Of a DNA stretch of 64,000 nucleotides, positions 29,951 through 38,210 are shown piece by piece. How positions within the stretch are numbered: the first letter of the stretch is position 1; the number at the start of each line of letters is the position of its first letter. The notes beneath the pieces are model-generated. The model saw only the letters and a list, made by a program, of their open reading frames with translations, made no database searches and was not told the DNA's origin. The position numbers were made by a program, and so were the translations under genes. The DNA is from Spirosoma oryzae (GTDB lineage Bacteria > Bacteroidota > Bacteroidia > Cytophagales > Spirosomataceae): the NCBI RefSeq assembly GCF_003002825.1, contig NZ_PVTE01000027.1, forward strand, positions 18,057 through 82,056, given 5' to 3'.

Positions 29951-30075
29951 TCGGTTTACGGTTTACGGTTTACAGTTTGCGGTCTACTGCATAGATAACG
30001 GTGCACATGACAATCCCACACAAAAGACACCATACCGCCGAACCGCCGAAAACCGAATACTGTAAACCGAAAACG
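29951..30075. repeat. GTAAACCG-family palindrome between argB and argF'
   Basis: TTCGGTTTACGGTTTACGG-type sequence at 29951-29980 is matched by CCGAATACTGTAAACCGAAAA at about 30053-30074. It occupies the intercistronic gap. Confidence 0.65.
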
Positions 30076-30078
30076 CTT

Positions 30079-31038
30079 TTACATTCCTTTCAATATTTCC
30101 TTCAACACCGCCTGGGCGGACCATTCGCGGTTGGCGGCCTGTTCGATCACCAGCGACTGTGGGCTGTCGAGCACGGCATCGCTTACTTTCAGGTTGCGCC
30201 GAACGGGCAGGCAATGCATAAACTTACCGTTGTTGGTGCGCTGCATATCGTCCATCGTAACGGCCCAGGACGGGTCCATTGTCAGCACTTTACCGTACTG
30301 CTCGTACGACGACCAGTTTTTACCGTAGATAAAGTCAGCGCCGGCAAAGGCTTCCTCGCGGTTGTGGATGATCCGGGCGTTGCCGACAAATTCGGGTGCC
30401 AGGTCGTAGCCTTCGGGATTGGTGATGACGAAATCGACTTTGCCAGCATTGGCACGGGCGTTCATCCATTCCGCAAACGAGTTACCAACGGCCTGTGGCA
30501 GCGGCTTGAAATGTGGCAACCAGGTTAGCACCACCTTCGGCCGGGCGGTCAGCTTGGCTTCTTCGATCGTGATGCAGTCGGCCAGTGACTGAAGCGGATG
30601 GCGCGTTGCCGACTCAAGGTTCACGATGGGCACGCCCGCGTACTTGGCGAACTGATGCATCACCTGCTCCTGGTAATCGCTGACGCGGTCCTGTAGCCCG
30701 GCAAACGCCCGGATGCCGATGATGTCGCAGTAGCGTCCGATAACGGCGGCTGCTTCACGGACGTGTTCTGCTTTGTCGCCGTTCATCAGCACGCCTTCCT
30801 CCATCTCCAGCCCCCAGCTGTCCTGACCGACGTTCATCACCATCGTTTGCATACCCAGGTTCTGGGCTGCTTTCTGGGTGCTGAGCCGCGTGCGCAGACT
30901 GGAGTTGAAAAAGAGCAGGCCAATCGTTTTGTTCTTACCGAGGTGCTGATCGGCAAATGGGTTGGCCTTGGCGTCGCGCCCCGACTGTATCAGTGCATCG
31001 AGGTCGTTGACGTCGGCGAGGGAAAGAAAGTTGGTCAT
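30079..31038 (-). CDS. argF': N-acyl-L-ornithine carbamoyltransferase (ArgF')
   Basis: This 319-aa transcarbamylase has the carbamoyl-phosphate motif FFNSSLRTRLST, HPLQSLAD, and the Bacteroidetes acyl-ornithine type HCLPVRRNLKVSD instead of the HCLPA of ordinary OTCase. It carbamoylates N-acetyl- or N-succinyl-ornithine. The 80s-loop motif reads NGDKAEH. In my motif-level alignment, the residue thought to select acetyl (Glu) or succinyl (Pro) substrate is Ala here, so substrate preference is open. It lies in a minus-strand cluster with argD upstream and argB downstream. Confidence 0.93.
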   Translation of the reverse strand: MTNFLSLADVNDLDALIQSGRDAKANPFADQHLGKNKTIGLLFFNSSLRTRLSTQKAAQNLGMQTMVMNVGQDSWGLEMEEGVLMNGDKAEHVREAAAVIGRYCDIIGIRAFAGLQDRVSDYQEQVMHQFAKYAGVPIVNLESATRHPLQSLADCITIEEAKLTARPKVVLTWLPHFKPLPQAVGNSFAEWMNARANAGKVDFVITNPEGYDLAPEFVGNARIIHNREEAFAGADFIYGKNWSSYEQYGKVLTMDPSWAVTMDDMQRTNNGKFMHCLPVRRNLKVSDAVLDSPQSLVIEQAANREWSAQAVLKEILKGM

Positions 31039-31043
31039 CGTTT

Positions 31044-31507
31044 ATTTAAACACGGAGTAAAACGAGGGCTACACGGAGGTACAGCGAGTTAATAGCCGTT
31101 TGCAACCCGTTTTATTCCATTTTTTAGCAACACTACATTAAAGTTGATGAGTAGTCCAAGACGACAGTTTGCCAACCGCAGGTAAGTCATAAGTTGGGCA
31201 AAATGAACATCTGTGAGCAATTCAACGGCTTTGAGTTCAATAATGATTCGTTTTTCAACCCAGATATCGACCCGGTAACCAGAATCCATCCGTAGCCCAT
31301 CATAAACGACAGGCATGATTGGTTGCCTTTCTACCGATAGGCCAGCTTTGCACAGTTCGTGAACCAGACATTCTTCGTAAACCGACTCCAGCAAACCTGG
31401 CCCCAACTGCCGATGAACCCGTATGGCGCAGCCAATTATCAGCTCCGTCAACTCATTATCATTCATCTCTGTTTTCTCCGTGAATCCTCCGTCCCTCTGT
31501 GTTTAAA
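31044..31507. mobile_element. Putative GxxExxY unit with CACGGAG-rich inverted arms
   Basis: The left arm (31044-31088) contains TTTAAACACGGAG ... ACACGGAGG ... ACAGCGAG. The right arm (31467-31507), read on the minus strand, contains TTTAAACACAGAGG ... CACGGAGAAAACAGAG. Both face inward around a GxxExxY gene and cover most of the gap between argD and argF'. The right arm includes the argD stop codon. I infer a unit that entered the cluster; no target duplication was identified. Confidence 0.45.
31089..31466 (-). CDS. GxxExxY protein (PDDEXK_3-type nuclease-like)
   Basis: This 125-aa protein has the name-giving motif GPGLLESVYEECL (about 22-34) and a PD-(D/E)XK-like core: SGYRVDIWVEKRIIIELKAVE, where D, E and K sit on adjacent strands. 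The family is widespread, short, and of unproven function; a nuclease role is inferred from the fold. It interrupts the arginine cluster between argD and argF'. Confidence 0.9.
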   Translation of the reverse strand: MNDNELTELIIGCAIRVHRQLGPGLLESVYEECLVHELCKAGLSVERQPIMPVVYDGLRMDSGYRVDIWVEKRIIIELKAVELLTDVHFAQLMTYLRLANCRLGLLINFNVVLLKNGIKRVANGY

Positions 31508-32636
31508 CCAACTGAGTGACCTCCTTCTGTAACGCTTCCAGAAACTGATCCGCTTCATCGATGCCGAGGGCCAGCGAAGGCAGCAGCCGGATTGTGCTTT
31601 TGCCGGCGACACCCGTAAACTGATGGTGTTTAAACAACAGCGTTTTCCGCAACTCATCGACCGGAAAGTCGTACTCGATACCGATCATCAGACCACGGCC
31701 ACGCAGGTCTTTGTAACCGCCGATCTGCCGGATTCCGTCCATCAGGTAATTTCCAATGCGGGTAGCGTTGTCCATCAGCGCTTCGTCTTTCATGATGTCG
31801 AGCACGGCGATGGCGGCCGTACAGGCCAGATGGTTGCCGCCGAAGGTCGTACCGAGCAGGCCATAGCTCGCTTTGAATTTGGGCGAGATCAGGATACCAC
31901 CGATCGGGAAGCCGTTGCCCATGCCCTTCGCCATCGAGATGATATCGGCCTCGATACCGCTGAACTGATGCGAGAAAAACTTACCCGAACGCCCGTAGCC
32001 GCACTGTACCCCGTCGAGAATCAGGATGGCCCCGGTTTCGTCGCAACGCTGCCGCAGGGCTTGCAGAAATTCATCCGTCGCAACCTGAATGCCCCCAACA
32101 CCCTGGATACCCTCTACAATGACGGCACAGGTCTCGTCCGTAATAGCCGCGCGAGCAGCGACGGCGTCGTTGAACGGCGCAAACTGAACGTGCTCATTGT
32201 AATTGATTGGAGCCACGATAGCCGCGTTATCGGTAGCCGCTACCGCACCGGCCGTCCGACCGTGAAACGACTTGGTAAAGGCAACTACTTTTTTCCGGCC
32301 GTTGTGAAACGACGCGAGTTTGAGTGCATTCTCGTTGGCCTCAGCACCCGAGTTGCACAGAAATAGCGCGTAGTCATCAAGGCCGGCTAGTGCCGTTAGT
32401 TTATCGGCCAGTTCCTGCTGCTGCGGAATCCGAACCGAGTTGGAGTAGAACGAAATCTTGTGAAGCTGATCGGTCAATGCCTGCACGTACCGGGGGTGCG
32501 TATGACCAACCGAAATCACGGCATGTCCGCCGTACAGATCGAGATAACGGGTGCCGTTGACATCCCACAAATAGCTGCCCTCGGCCCGAACCGGTTCGAT
32601 GTCGTAGAGCGGGTAAACGTTAAATAACTCGGCCAT
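31503..32636 (-). CDS. argD: Acetylornithine (N-acylornithine) aminotransferase
   Basis: This 377-aa class III PLP transaminase has DLYGGHAVISVGHTHP at the N-terminus, SGAEANENALKLA (phosphate loop), LILDGVQCGYGRSGKFF with the PLP Asp, and the Schiff-base lysine in SMAKGMGNGFPIGG. It converts N-acylglutamate semialdehyde to N-acylornithine. First gene of the visible arg cluster on the minus strand. argC and argG, which usually accompany it in Bacteroidetes, are not in this window. Confidence 0.93.
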   Translation of the reverse strand: MAELFNVYPLYDIEPVRAEGSYLWDVNGTRYLDLYGGHAVISVGHTHPRYVQALTDQLHKISFYSNSVRIPQQQELADKLTALAGLDDYALFLCNSGAEANENALKLASFHNGRKKVVAFTKSFHGRTAGAVAATDNAAIVAPINYNEHVQFAPFNDAVAARAAITDETCAVIVEGIQGVGGIQVATDEFLQALRQRCDETGAILILDGVQCGYGRSGKFFSHQFSGIEADIISMAKGMGNGFPIGGILISPKFKASYGLLGTTFGGNHLACTAAIAVLDIMKDEALMDNATRIGNYLMDGIRQIGGYKDLRGRGLMIGIEYDFPVDELRKTLLFKHHQFTGVAGKSTIRLLPSLALGIDEADQFLEALQKEVTQLV

Positions 32637-32706
32637 GCCAATCGTCGATTAGGGCTACCGACTGCCGCACCGACAGCCGCTAGCGTTAAGGAGTGCAAGT
32701 TTACCG

Positions 32707-32755
32707 AAAAAAGCGAAGCCGGCCCCTTCGTTGGAAAGGCCCGGCTTCGCTTTTT
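32707..32755. terminator. Hairpin terminator upstream of argD
   Basis: AAGCGAAGCCGG (32711-32722) pairs with CCGGCTTCGCTT (32741-32752), with A-run and T-run at the two sides, so it can work on both strands. It separates argD from the lipoprotein gene. Confidence 0.8.
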
Positions 32756-32759
32756 CAGA

Positions 32760-32838
32760 TGATTGATTGGTCGAGTGATTGAATGATAGAATGGGCTGAC
32801 GCATCACATTCAATCACTCAATCATTCTGTCATTCAAC
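32760..32838. repeat. Imperfect copy of the ATTGAATGATAGAATGG palindrome
   Basis: TGATTGAATGATAGAATGGG is followed about 20 bp later by CATTCAATCACTCAATCATTC and further half-matching arms. The family is the same as the perfect palindrome at 13641-13729. It lies directly after the lipoprotein gene's stop codon. Confidence 0.65.
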
Positions 32839-32839
32839 C

Positions 32840-33451
32840 CTATTCCAGTACGCCCAGCAGGATCAGCACGACGCCGACAACCAGCAGGATCAGACCGATG
32901 ATGCTGATAACGCCACCGAACAGCGACAGGATCAGACCGATAGCACCGATGATGATACCATTACGCAGGTTGCGGTTCAGGGCGTTAGCCTCTTCGGGAG
33001 CAACGTGGTTTTTGATTTTCTTGTCCAGCTTCTTCATCACCATTTTCTCCATCAGCGACATTTTCTTGGTCGAAGCAGCCGTGGTGTTCAGGGCGGTGTT
33101 GGTTTCAGCCGAAGCCAGCATTTGTTTAGCGTGTGCGATACGCTTGGTCAGCGCCTTGTTCGAGGCCAGTTTGTTGTCGTTGCGTACGTACGCGTCAACC
33201 TGGTTCATCACTTCTTTGGCCTGCGCCACTTTTTCGGCTTTTTCTACAGCTACTGGTGCAGCGACGGGAGCAACTTCAGCAGCAGGCGCAACAGTAGCTT
33301 CGCTAGCGACTACAGGCGTAGCAACCGTTTCCGTCTTGGCAGCAAAACGCTCGGGTTGTGTACGTTGAAAATAAGCAACAGGACGGCTGCACGACGAAAG
33401 GATGGCAGCACCCATCAGGGCTACTGCGAGGTTGCGAGTAATCATGCTCAT
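32840..33451 (-). CDS. Lipoprotein with C-terminal double membrane segment, paralog A
   Basis: This 203-aa protein has a lipobox-like signal (LAVALMGAAILSSC, Cys about 21), then SRPVAYFQRT, an Ala/Val/Pro-rich linker (about 35-75) and a helical stretch. A basic amphipathic motif KKMSLMEKMVMKKLDKKIKNH (split: KKMSLMEKM / VMKKLDKKIK) follows, then two hydrophobic segments at the C-terminus (about 168-202). The layout is shared with the next upstream gene; function unknown. The ATG at 33451 or 33445 are equally possible starts. Confidence 0.8.
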   Translation of the reverse strand: MSMITRNLAVALMGAAILSSCSRPVAYFQRTQPERFAAKTETVATPVVASEATVAPAAEVAPVAAPVAVEKAEKVAQAKEVMNQVDAYVRNDNKLASNKALTKRIAHAKQMLASAETNTALNTTAASTKKMSLMEKMVMKKLDKKIKNHVAPEEANALNRNLRNGIIIGAIGLILSLFGGVISIIGLILLVVGVVLILLGVLE

Positions 33452-33572
33452 TGAGTGTAATTTTTAGGTAAAACGTTAATTAAACACTCTCAACAACTAC
33501 GAGCCTAGACGTTTGTTGGCGCTTCGCCAAAAAAATCGTGACAAATCGATTCTGTGAAGCGCGTAAAAAAGA

Positions 33573-33615
33573 AGTTGCCGGACCAGCGAAACAAGGTTTC
33601 ACCGACCCGGCAATT
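33573..33615 (-). terminator. Terminator after lipoprotein paralog B
   Basis: GTTGCCGG near 33574 pairs with CCGGCAAT near 33607, and the minus-strand exit runs into TTCTTTTTTACG. Confidence 0.6.
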
Positions 33616-33649
33616 CAGTAATTCGTTGACGCAATACAGACTTGTCGTT

Positions 33650-34258
33650 CTACAGCAGACCGAGGAGTAGCACAACAGCACCGGCTAACAAAGCAATGAT
33701 ACCGATGGTCGCACCGGCACCCGTCGTTAACAGAATCAGTAGCAAACCGACGATTACCAGCACGGCACCCAACGCCAGTGTACCCGTGCTGATCATCGCT
33801 TTCTCCGGGTTGGCGGGGGCCAGCTGCTTACTGATTTTCCGGTCCATTTTCTTGAGCATCATGCGCTGAACCAGGTTCATTTTCTTGGGCGCAGCTGTAG
33901 CTGCCGGCGCTGCGCTGGCCGTACTCATACTGGTCAGCATGGTACGCACCTTGCTCATGCGCTTTTCGACCCGCTTGTTTTCAGCCAGTGACGGATTAGC
34001 ACTCACCAGCGCGTCCATCTGCGCCAGAGCCGCCTTTGCCTGTACGGCCTGGGTGGCGGGCGTAGTTACATCAGCGGGAGTCGCCGGGGTTGTCTCAGCG
34101 GTGACGACAGCTTGTTCAGTCGCAGCGGGAGTTACTGGGGCGGGCGTCGCATACGAGACGGCCACCGTACGCTGGAAGAGCGCTTGTTGCCGGTTGCAGG
34201 ACGAAAGAACGGTAGCGAGGGAGAGTGCCGCTAACACAGGTAGGGAGAACGCTTTCAT
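33650..34258 (-). CDS. Lipoprotein with C-terminal double membrane segment, paralog B
   Basis: This 202-aa protein has the same architecture as its neighbour: signal with LSSC (Cys about 21), NRQQALFQRT, a Thr/Ala/Pro-rich linker, the helical part ALAQMDALVSANPSLAENKR, the basic motif KKMNLVQRMMLKKMDRKISK, then two hydrophobic segments to the end. The shared FQRT and KKMxLxxxMxxKKxDxKI motifs mark a tandem duplication. A possible role as an envelope stress or scaffold protein is only a guess. Confidence 0.8.
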   Translation of the reverse strand: MKAFSLPVLAALSLATVLSSCNRQQALFQRTVAVSYATPAPVTPAATEQAVVTAETTPATPADVTTPATQAVQAKAALAQMDALVSANPSLAENKRVEKRMSKVRTMLTSMSTASAAPAATAAPKKMNLVQRMMLKKMDRKISKQLAPANPEKAMISTGTLALGAVLVIVGLLLILLTTGAGATIGIIALLAGAVVLLLGLL

Positions 34259-34351
34259 CGGCTTGGTTGATTACGTTAAAGAATAGGAAAACAACGGGTA
34301 AACCCCCTACCTGTTCATTTGTTGACTAACGTCTCTGTATTTGTTCGATAA

Positions 34352-34395
34352 GGCACAAAAAAAGCCGTGCTCCCGTCGAGCGGGAACACGGCACG
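34352..34395 (-). terminator. clpX terminator
   Basis: GCCGTGCTCCCG (about 34362 on) pairs with CGGGAACACGGC (to about 34391). Read on the minus strand it ends in GGCTTTTTTTGTG, about 20 bp past the clpX stop. Confidence 0.8.
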
Positions 34396-34414
34396 AATAC
34401 AATTTTCAGTGCAA

Positions 34415-35647
34415 TCAGGCGGCTGACCGGAGCTGATAAATACTGCTTTTGCCGAATTTCTCGCGGGCGTATTCCAGACTGATTGTCAGCTTGTGTACGT
34501 CATTGCGGGACGGCAATTCAAACATGGCGTCGGTAATGATCGATTCGCAGATTGCCCGCAGGCCACGCGCCCCCAGTTCATAGGTCATGGCCTGATCGAC
34601 AATAAAATCAAGCGCGCCGGGTGTCCAGAACAGGTCGATTCCTTCCATGTGAAACAGCTTGTTGTACTGCTTCGTAATGGCGTTTTTGGGCTCGGTCAGA
34701 ATCTGAAGCAGCGCCTTGTGATCGAGGGGTTCGAGGTGGGTCAGGATGGGAAGCCGACCAAGCAGTTCCGGAATCAGTCCGAACGACTTAAGGTCGAGCG
34801 TCGAAATGTACCGCATCAGGTGCCCACGCTCAAGGCTGTCGTTGAGCCGACGATCGCCGGAGAAGCCGATGGGTCTCGTGTTGATCCGCTTGGCAATGTG
34901 CCGGTCGATACCGTCGAAAGCCCCGCCACAGATAAACAGAATATTTTCGGTGTTGAGCGCAATCAGCCGTTGGTCGGGATGTTTGCGTCCGCCCTGTGGT
35001 GGTACGTTGACGACCGACCCTTCCAGCAACTTCAGCAGGGCCTGCTGTACCCCTTCCCCACTCACGTCGCGGGTGATGCTTGGGTTGTCGGACTTACGGG
35101 CGATTTTATCGATCTCATCGATGTATACGATACCCCGTTCCGCCGTTTCGACATTATAATCAGCCGCCTGCAACAGCCGCGTCAGAATCGTTTCCACGTC
35201 TTCGCCCACGTAGCCCGCTTCGGTAATCACGGTCGCGTCGGCAATACAGAACGGTACTTCGAGAATTTTGGCGATCGAGCGGGCGAGGTAGGTCTTTCCC
35301 GTACCGGTTTCGCCCACCATCAGTATATTCGATTTTTCAATCGTTACGTCGTCGTTGCTTTTGGGCTGCATCAGCCGCTTGTAATGATTATACACCGCAA
35401 CGGAGATCGCTTTTTTGGCGTCGTCCTGTCCGATAACATACTGATCGAGGTGGCGCTTCATCTCGACCGGCTTAATCAGCTTGATATTGACTTCGGTAGG
35501 TTCACTACGTTTCGGACGCGTTTCGTCCAGCACCACCTGATGCCCCTGCTCGATGCAGTGGTTGCAGATGTGCGCATCGATGCCCGACAGGAGCATCATA
35601 ACTTCGTTCTTGCGCCGACCGCAGAAAGAACAACTTATCTGTGACAT
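34415..35647 (-). CDS. clpX: ATP-dependent Clp protease ATP-binding subunit ClpX
   Basis: This 410-aa AAA+ unfoldase has an N-terminal zinc-binding domain with Cys 6, 9, 28 and 31 (CSFC ... CNHC). Walker A GETGTGKT lies at about residue 112, Walker [10 protein letters not shown] at about 170, a pore-loop/ClpP-contact region follows, and [12 protein letters not shown] is sensor 2 near 355. It feeds substrates to ClpP, whose gene is two genes upstream in the same orientation. Length and domain order are standard. Confidence 0.97.
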   Translation of the reverse strand: MSQISCSFCGRRKNEVMMLLSGIDAHICNHCIEQGHQVVLDETRPKRSEPTEVNIKLIKPVEMKRHLDQYVIGQDDAKKAISVAVYNHYKRLMQPKSNDDVTIEKSNILMVGETGTGKTYLARSIAKILEVPFCIADATVITEAGYVGEDVETILTRLLQAADYNVETAERGIVYIDEIDKIARKSDNPSITRDVSGEGVQQALLKLLEGSVVNVPPQGGRKHPDQRLIALNTENILFICGGAFDGIDRHIAKRINTRPIGFSGDRRLNDSLERGHLMRYISTLDLKSFGLIPELLGRLPILTHLEPLDHKALLQILTEPKNAITKQYNKLFHMEGIDLFWTPGALDFIVDQAMTYELGARGLRAICESIITDAMFELPSRNDVHKLTISLEYAREKFGKSSIYQLRSAA

Positions 35648-35668
35648 GAACCGATCTAAAAATGGGCA

Positions 35669-35702
35669 CTAAAAAAACGACCCCGGTAAACCGGGATCGT
35701 CG
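35669..35702 (-). terminator. Terminator between the lipoprotein gene and clpX
   Basis: The hairpin CGACCCCGGT/ACCGGGATCG exits into AAAAAAA on the plus strand (T-run on the minus strand), 30 bp upstream of clpX. clpX therefore probably has its own transcription start close to its start codon. Confidence 0.65.
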
Positions 35703-35876
35703 GCTATCAGCAAATTTATCAAGAGCGCGGCATAAAGGCAACAGCTACATCCTGTAGTCGCCCGACAAATGTCTGGCGACAGGTTAGCCCGAAATCAGCG
35801 CCTGTGTTTTAGCGTACAACGCTTTTCCGGCGTCGGCACCGCCCATGCTTTTCCAGCTTCCTGTTCTGCGTTATGC

Positions 35877-36731
35877 TTAGAACGGCTCGTACGCAAATGT
35901 CTGATACCGTCCATCGCTGCACTCCCAGCGCGACAAAGTTCCATTGTCAGCGTAGGTCAGTTTGTACGTAAGCACATTGGCAGGCGAGGTTCCTGCCGTG
36001 ATCGTTTGCTTCGTGACGTTATGCCAACTGTAGCGTTGCTGCGGCAGAAGTTCCGGTACAGCCAGGCCATAATACGGATTGGCTTTGTCATCGTACTCAA
36101 ACACAGTCCGGGTAGTCGACACCAGCCTGCCCTGTGTAGTCATTGTCATATCGATAGCCGTTACGTCATCACCGGTATAACTGATCAGATACCGGGTTTT
36201 CAGCGGGCCGATTGTTGGACTCTCGTCGTAATGCACATACGTTTCCTCGCTGACTCGTCCCGCTGCATCGTGTTCGTACTGACGCTCTTCGAACAAACGT
36301 TCTGGCTGTGACCCGGCATTGACAAACAGACGGTAAGCGGCTGGTCGCCCGCTCCGGTTCGTGAACAGGCCGTAGTGCGACCGAACCCGGCTCGTTTCAT
36401 TCCCGGCAGCATCCCGGTACACGATCGTTCCTTCCGTACCGGTCAGTTGGCGGCCCCCATCGTAGCTGTACTGCATTGTGGGTGCCTGTTGTTTCCAGAT
36501 ACCATCCGCATCCGGAGCCGAACGACTCGTCGCTAACCAGCCCGCCGGGGAATAGCTATAGTCTACCGTTGTCGGGATTGGATGGTTCGTCTGCGTCCTG
36601 ATAAGTCGGTACGAAACGGCGGGCGTAGCTGACGGGCTAGCGACTGGCGCGACGCTGTCGCCAGCGGGCTGACAGGCCGATAGACAACCCGTCATCAGCA
36701 AAACAAAAGCGGTAGAAAGTGACGTGTGCAT
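35877..36731 (-). CDS. YD-repeat-like lipoprotein of unknown function
   Basis: This 284-aa protein has a lipoprotein signal (MHTSLSTAFVLLMTGCLSAC, Cys about 16 or 20); the start at 36731 is chosen for it. The body consists of Tyr/Asp-rich beta strands such as TVDYSYSPAGWLATSR, YEHDAAGRVSEETYVHYDE and VFEYDDKANPYYG, resembling RHS/YD-type repeats or Bacteroidetes DUF4595-like lipoproteins. It lies between clpP and clpX, which are usually adjacent, and has its own terminators on both sides. Confidence 0.75.
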   Translation of the reverse strand: MHTSLSTAFVLLMTGCLSACQPAGDSVAPVASPSATPAVSYRLIRTQTNHPIPTTVDYSYSPAGWLATSRSAPDADGIWKQQAPTMQYSYDGGRQLTGTEGTIVYRDAAGNETSRVRSHYGLFTNRSGRPAAYRLFVNAGSQPERLFEERQYEHDAAGRVSEETYVHYDESPTIGPLKTRYLISYTGDDVTAIDMTMTTQGRLVSTTRTVFEYDDKANPYYGLAVPELLPQQRYSWHNVTKQTITAGTSPANVLTYKLTYADNGTLSRWECSDGRYQTFAYEPF

Positions 36732-36800
36732 GCGATGTGTGGTAGATGTGTAAAAACTAGTCAGCTGACTACAAGTTCGTTTCCCAAAATGCGAAGAAAA

Positions 36801-36855
36801 AGAGAATCCCGGACAACTGGCTTCGTAAACCAATCGTCCGGGATTCTTTCGCAGC
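36801..36855 (-). terminator. clpP terminator
   Basis: GAATCCCGGAC (about 36805-36815) pairs perfectly with GTCCGGGATTC (about 36837-36847); the minus-strand exit runs into CTTTTTC. Confidence 0.8.
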
Positions 36856-36875
36856 CTTTATTGCTTATTCGGCGC

Positions 36876-37550
36876 TTATTTTTCGCGCGTCAGCACTTCG
36901 TCAATCAGGCCGTATTCTTTGGCTTCGCTGGCGCGCATCCATTTGTCGCGGTCGGAATCGCGCTCGATTTCCTCGACGGTTTTACCCGAGTGATGCGCCA
37001 GAATCTGGTACAGTTCTTCGCGCAGTTTCACGATTTCGCGGGCCGTAATCTCGATGTCGACCGACTGACCCTGCGCGCCACCCGACGGCTGGTGAATCAT
37101 GACGCGGGCGTGGGGCAGCGCCGAACGCTTACCAGCCGCACCACCGGCCAGCAGTACCGCGCCCATCGACGCAGCCAGGCTGGTGCAGACGGTAGCCACG
37201 TCAGGCCGTACGTACTGCATCGTATCGTAGATGCCCAGACCCGCGTATACCGAACCACCGGGGCTGTTGAGGTACATCAGAATGTCTTTCTTCGGATCGG
37301 CCGATTCCAGAAACAGCAACTGGGCAACGATGATGTTGGCAATGTTATCGTCGACGGGCAGGCCCATGAAAATAATCCGGTCGGCCATCAGGCGCGAGAA
37401 CACGTCGACTTCACGGAAGTTCATCGGACGCTCTTCGATGACCGAACGGGTCATGTTTTCAACGGTATGGTTGACATAACCGTCCACCGTCAGCCCGTTC
37501 AGGCCCATGTGGTGCACGGCATACTTGCGGAATTCTTTTTCGTAATTCAT
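36876..37550 (-). CDS. clpP: ATP-dependent Clp protease proteolytic subunit ClpP
   Basis: This 224-aa serine peptidase forms the ClpXP/ClpAP chamber. Start at 37550 ([16 protein letters not shown]) gives the usual length; the longer frame has no family similarity. Triad: Ser in [13 protein letters not shown] (about 125), His in [12 protein letters not shown] (about 150) and Asp in [10 protein letters not shown] (about 199). [12 protein letters not shown] is the oxyanion/handle region. Divergent from the XRE regulator. Confidence 0.96.
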   Translation of the reverse strand: MNYEKEFRKYAVHHMGLNGLTVDGYVNHTVENMTRSVIEERPMNFREVDVFSRLMADRIIFMGLPVDDNIANIIVAQLLFLESADPKKDILMYLNSPGGSVYAGLGIYDTMQYVRPDVATVCTSLAASMGAVLLAGGAAGKRSALPHARVMIHQPSGGAQGQSVDIEITAREIVKLREELYQILAHHSGKTVEEIERDSDRDKWMRASEAKEYGLIDEVLTREK

Positions 37551-37730
37551 AAACGGGGATTTACTTCCTAAATTAAAAACGAATAAGGGGGTCGGTAAGT
37601 TTCGCCGATATGGGCCGGCCAGCTGACTGACACCCGCCAAACCGATCGGCGCACCGAACGACACAAAAATGCGTTATCATGCGAAAAAACAAGGTCGGTT
37701 TGGGTTTACAAATTATCGACTGTACTTGAG

Positions 37731-38129
37731 ATGAAGACATCCGTCGCTGAAAAAATTCGCCTGCAACGCCTACAACGCGGTCTGTCACAGGAAAACATGG
37801 CCGATTTGCTGGGTTTGTCGACCACGGCTTATGGCGACATCGAACGCGGCAAAACCGACCTCGCCCTATCGCGGCTAACGCAGATCGCCGATGCGCTGGG
37901 CTTGTCGCCGGTATCGCTGCTTACCGATGAGCCGCCCCTCACCCCCACCGTCGTGACCGATACGCACGAACTGGATACGCTCCGGCTGACGGTCGAGAAG
38001 CAGCAAATCGAACTGGAAAAGCTGCGGCTGGAGACCGACTACTGGAAGCGTCGGTACGACGAGCGGATTGCCCTCGAACTGGCTCGTTCGCTGGGCGTTC
38101 AGCAAACCCGCGAACGCATTGGGTTCTAG
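37731..38129 (+). CDS. XRE-family helix-turn-helix regulator with coiled coil
   Basis: This 132-aa protein has an N-terminal HTH_3 domain (about 7-62: IRLQRLQRGLSQENMADLLGLSTTAYGDIERGKTDL region), in which the recognition helix is STTAYGDIER, followed by a Pro-rich spacer and a C-terminal coiled coil (about 80-125, LRLTVEKQQIELEKLRLE). It is divergent from clpP, 180 bp apart, so it might regulate clpP or itself. No operator was recognised. Confidence 0.85.
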   Translation: MKTSVAEKIRLQRLQRGLSQENMADLLGLSTTAYGDIERGKTDLALSRLTQIADALGLSPVSLLTDEPPLTPTVVTDTHELDTLRLTVEKQQIELEKLRLETDYWKRRYDERIALELARSLGVQQTRERIGF

Positions 38130-38177
38130 GTTTACCGCAATCGTTACGCTATCGACGCAATCCCACCGTCTCTCGAC

Positions 38178-38207
38178 CAACTCACTGTAAACCAGTCACC
38201 GTAAACC
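38178..38207. repeat. Short GTAAACCG repeat
   Basis: Two copies of TGTAAACCAG/CGTAAACCGA lie immediately before the esterase start. Confidence 0.45.
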
Positions 38208-38210
38208 GAA

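Noticed and set aside
35760..35870. Short minus-strand frame reading GADAGKALYAKTQALISG after the lipoprotein gene
   Set aside because: It faintly resembles the start of a c-type cytochrome but lacks CxxCH and is 20 residues long; probably chance or a very old remnant.
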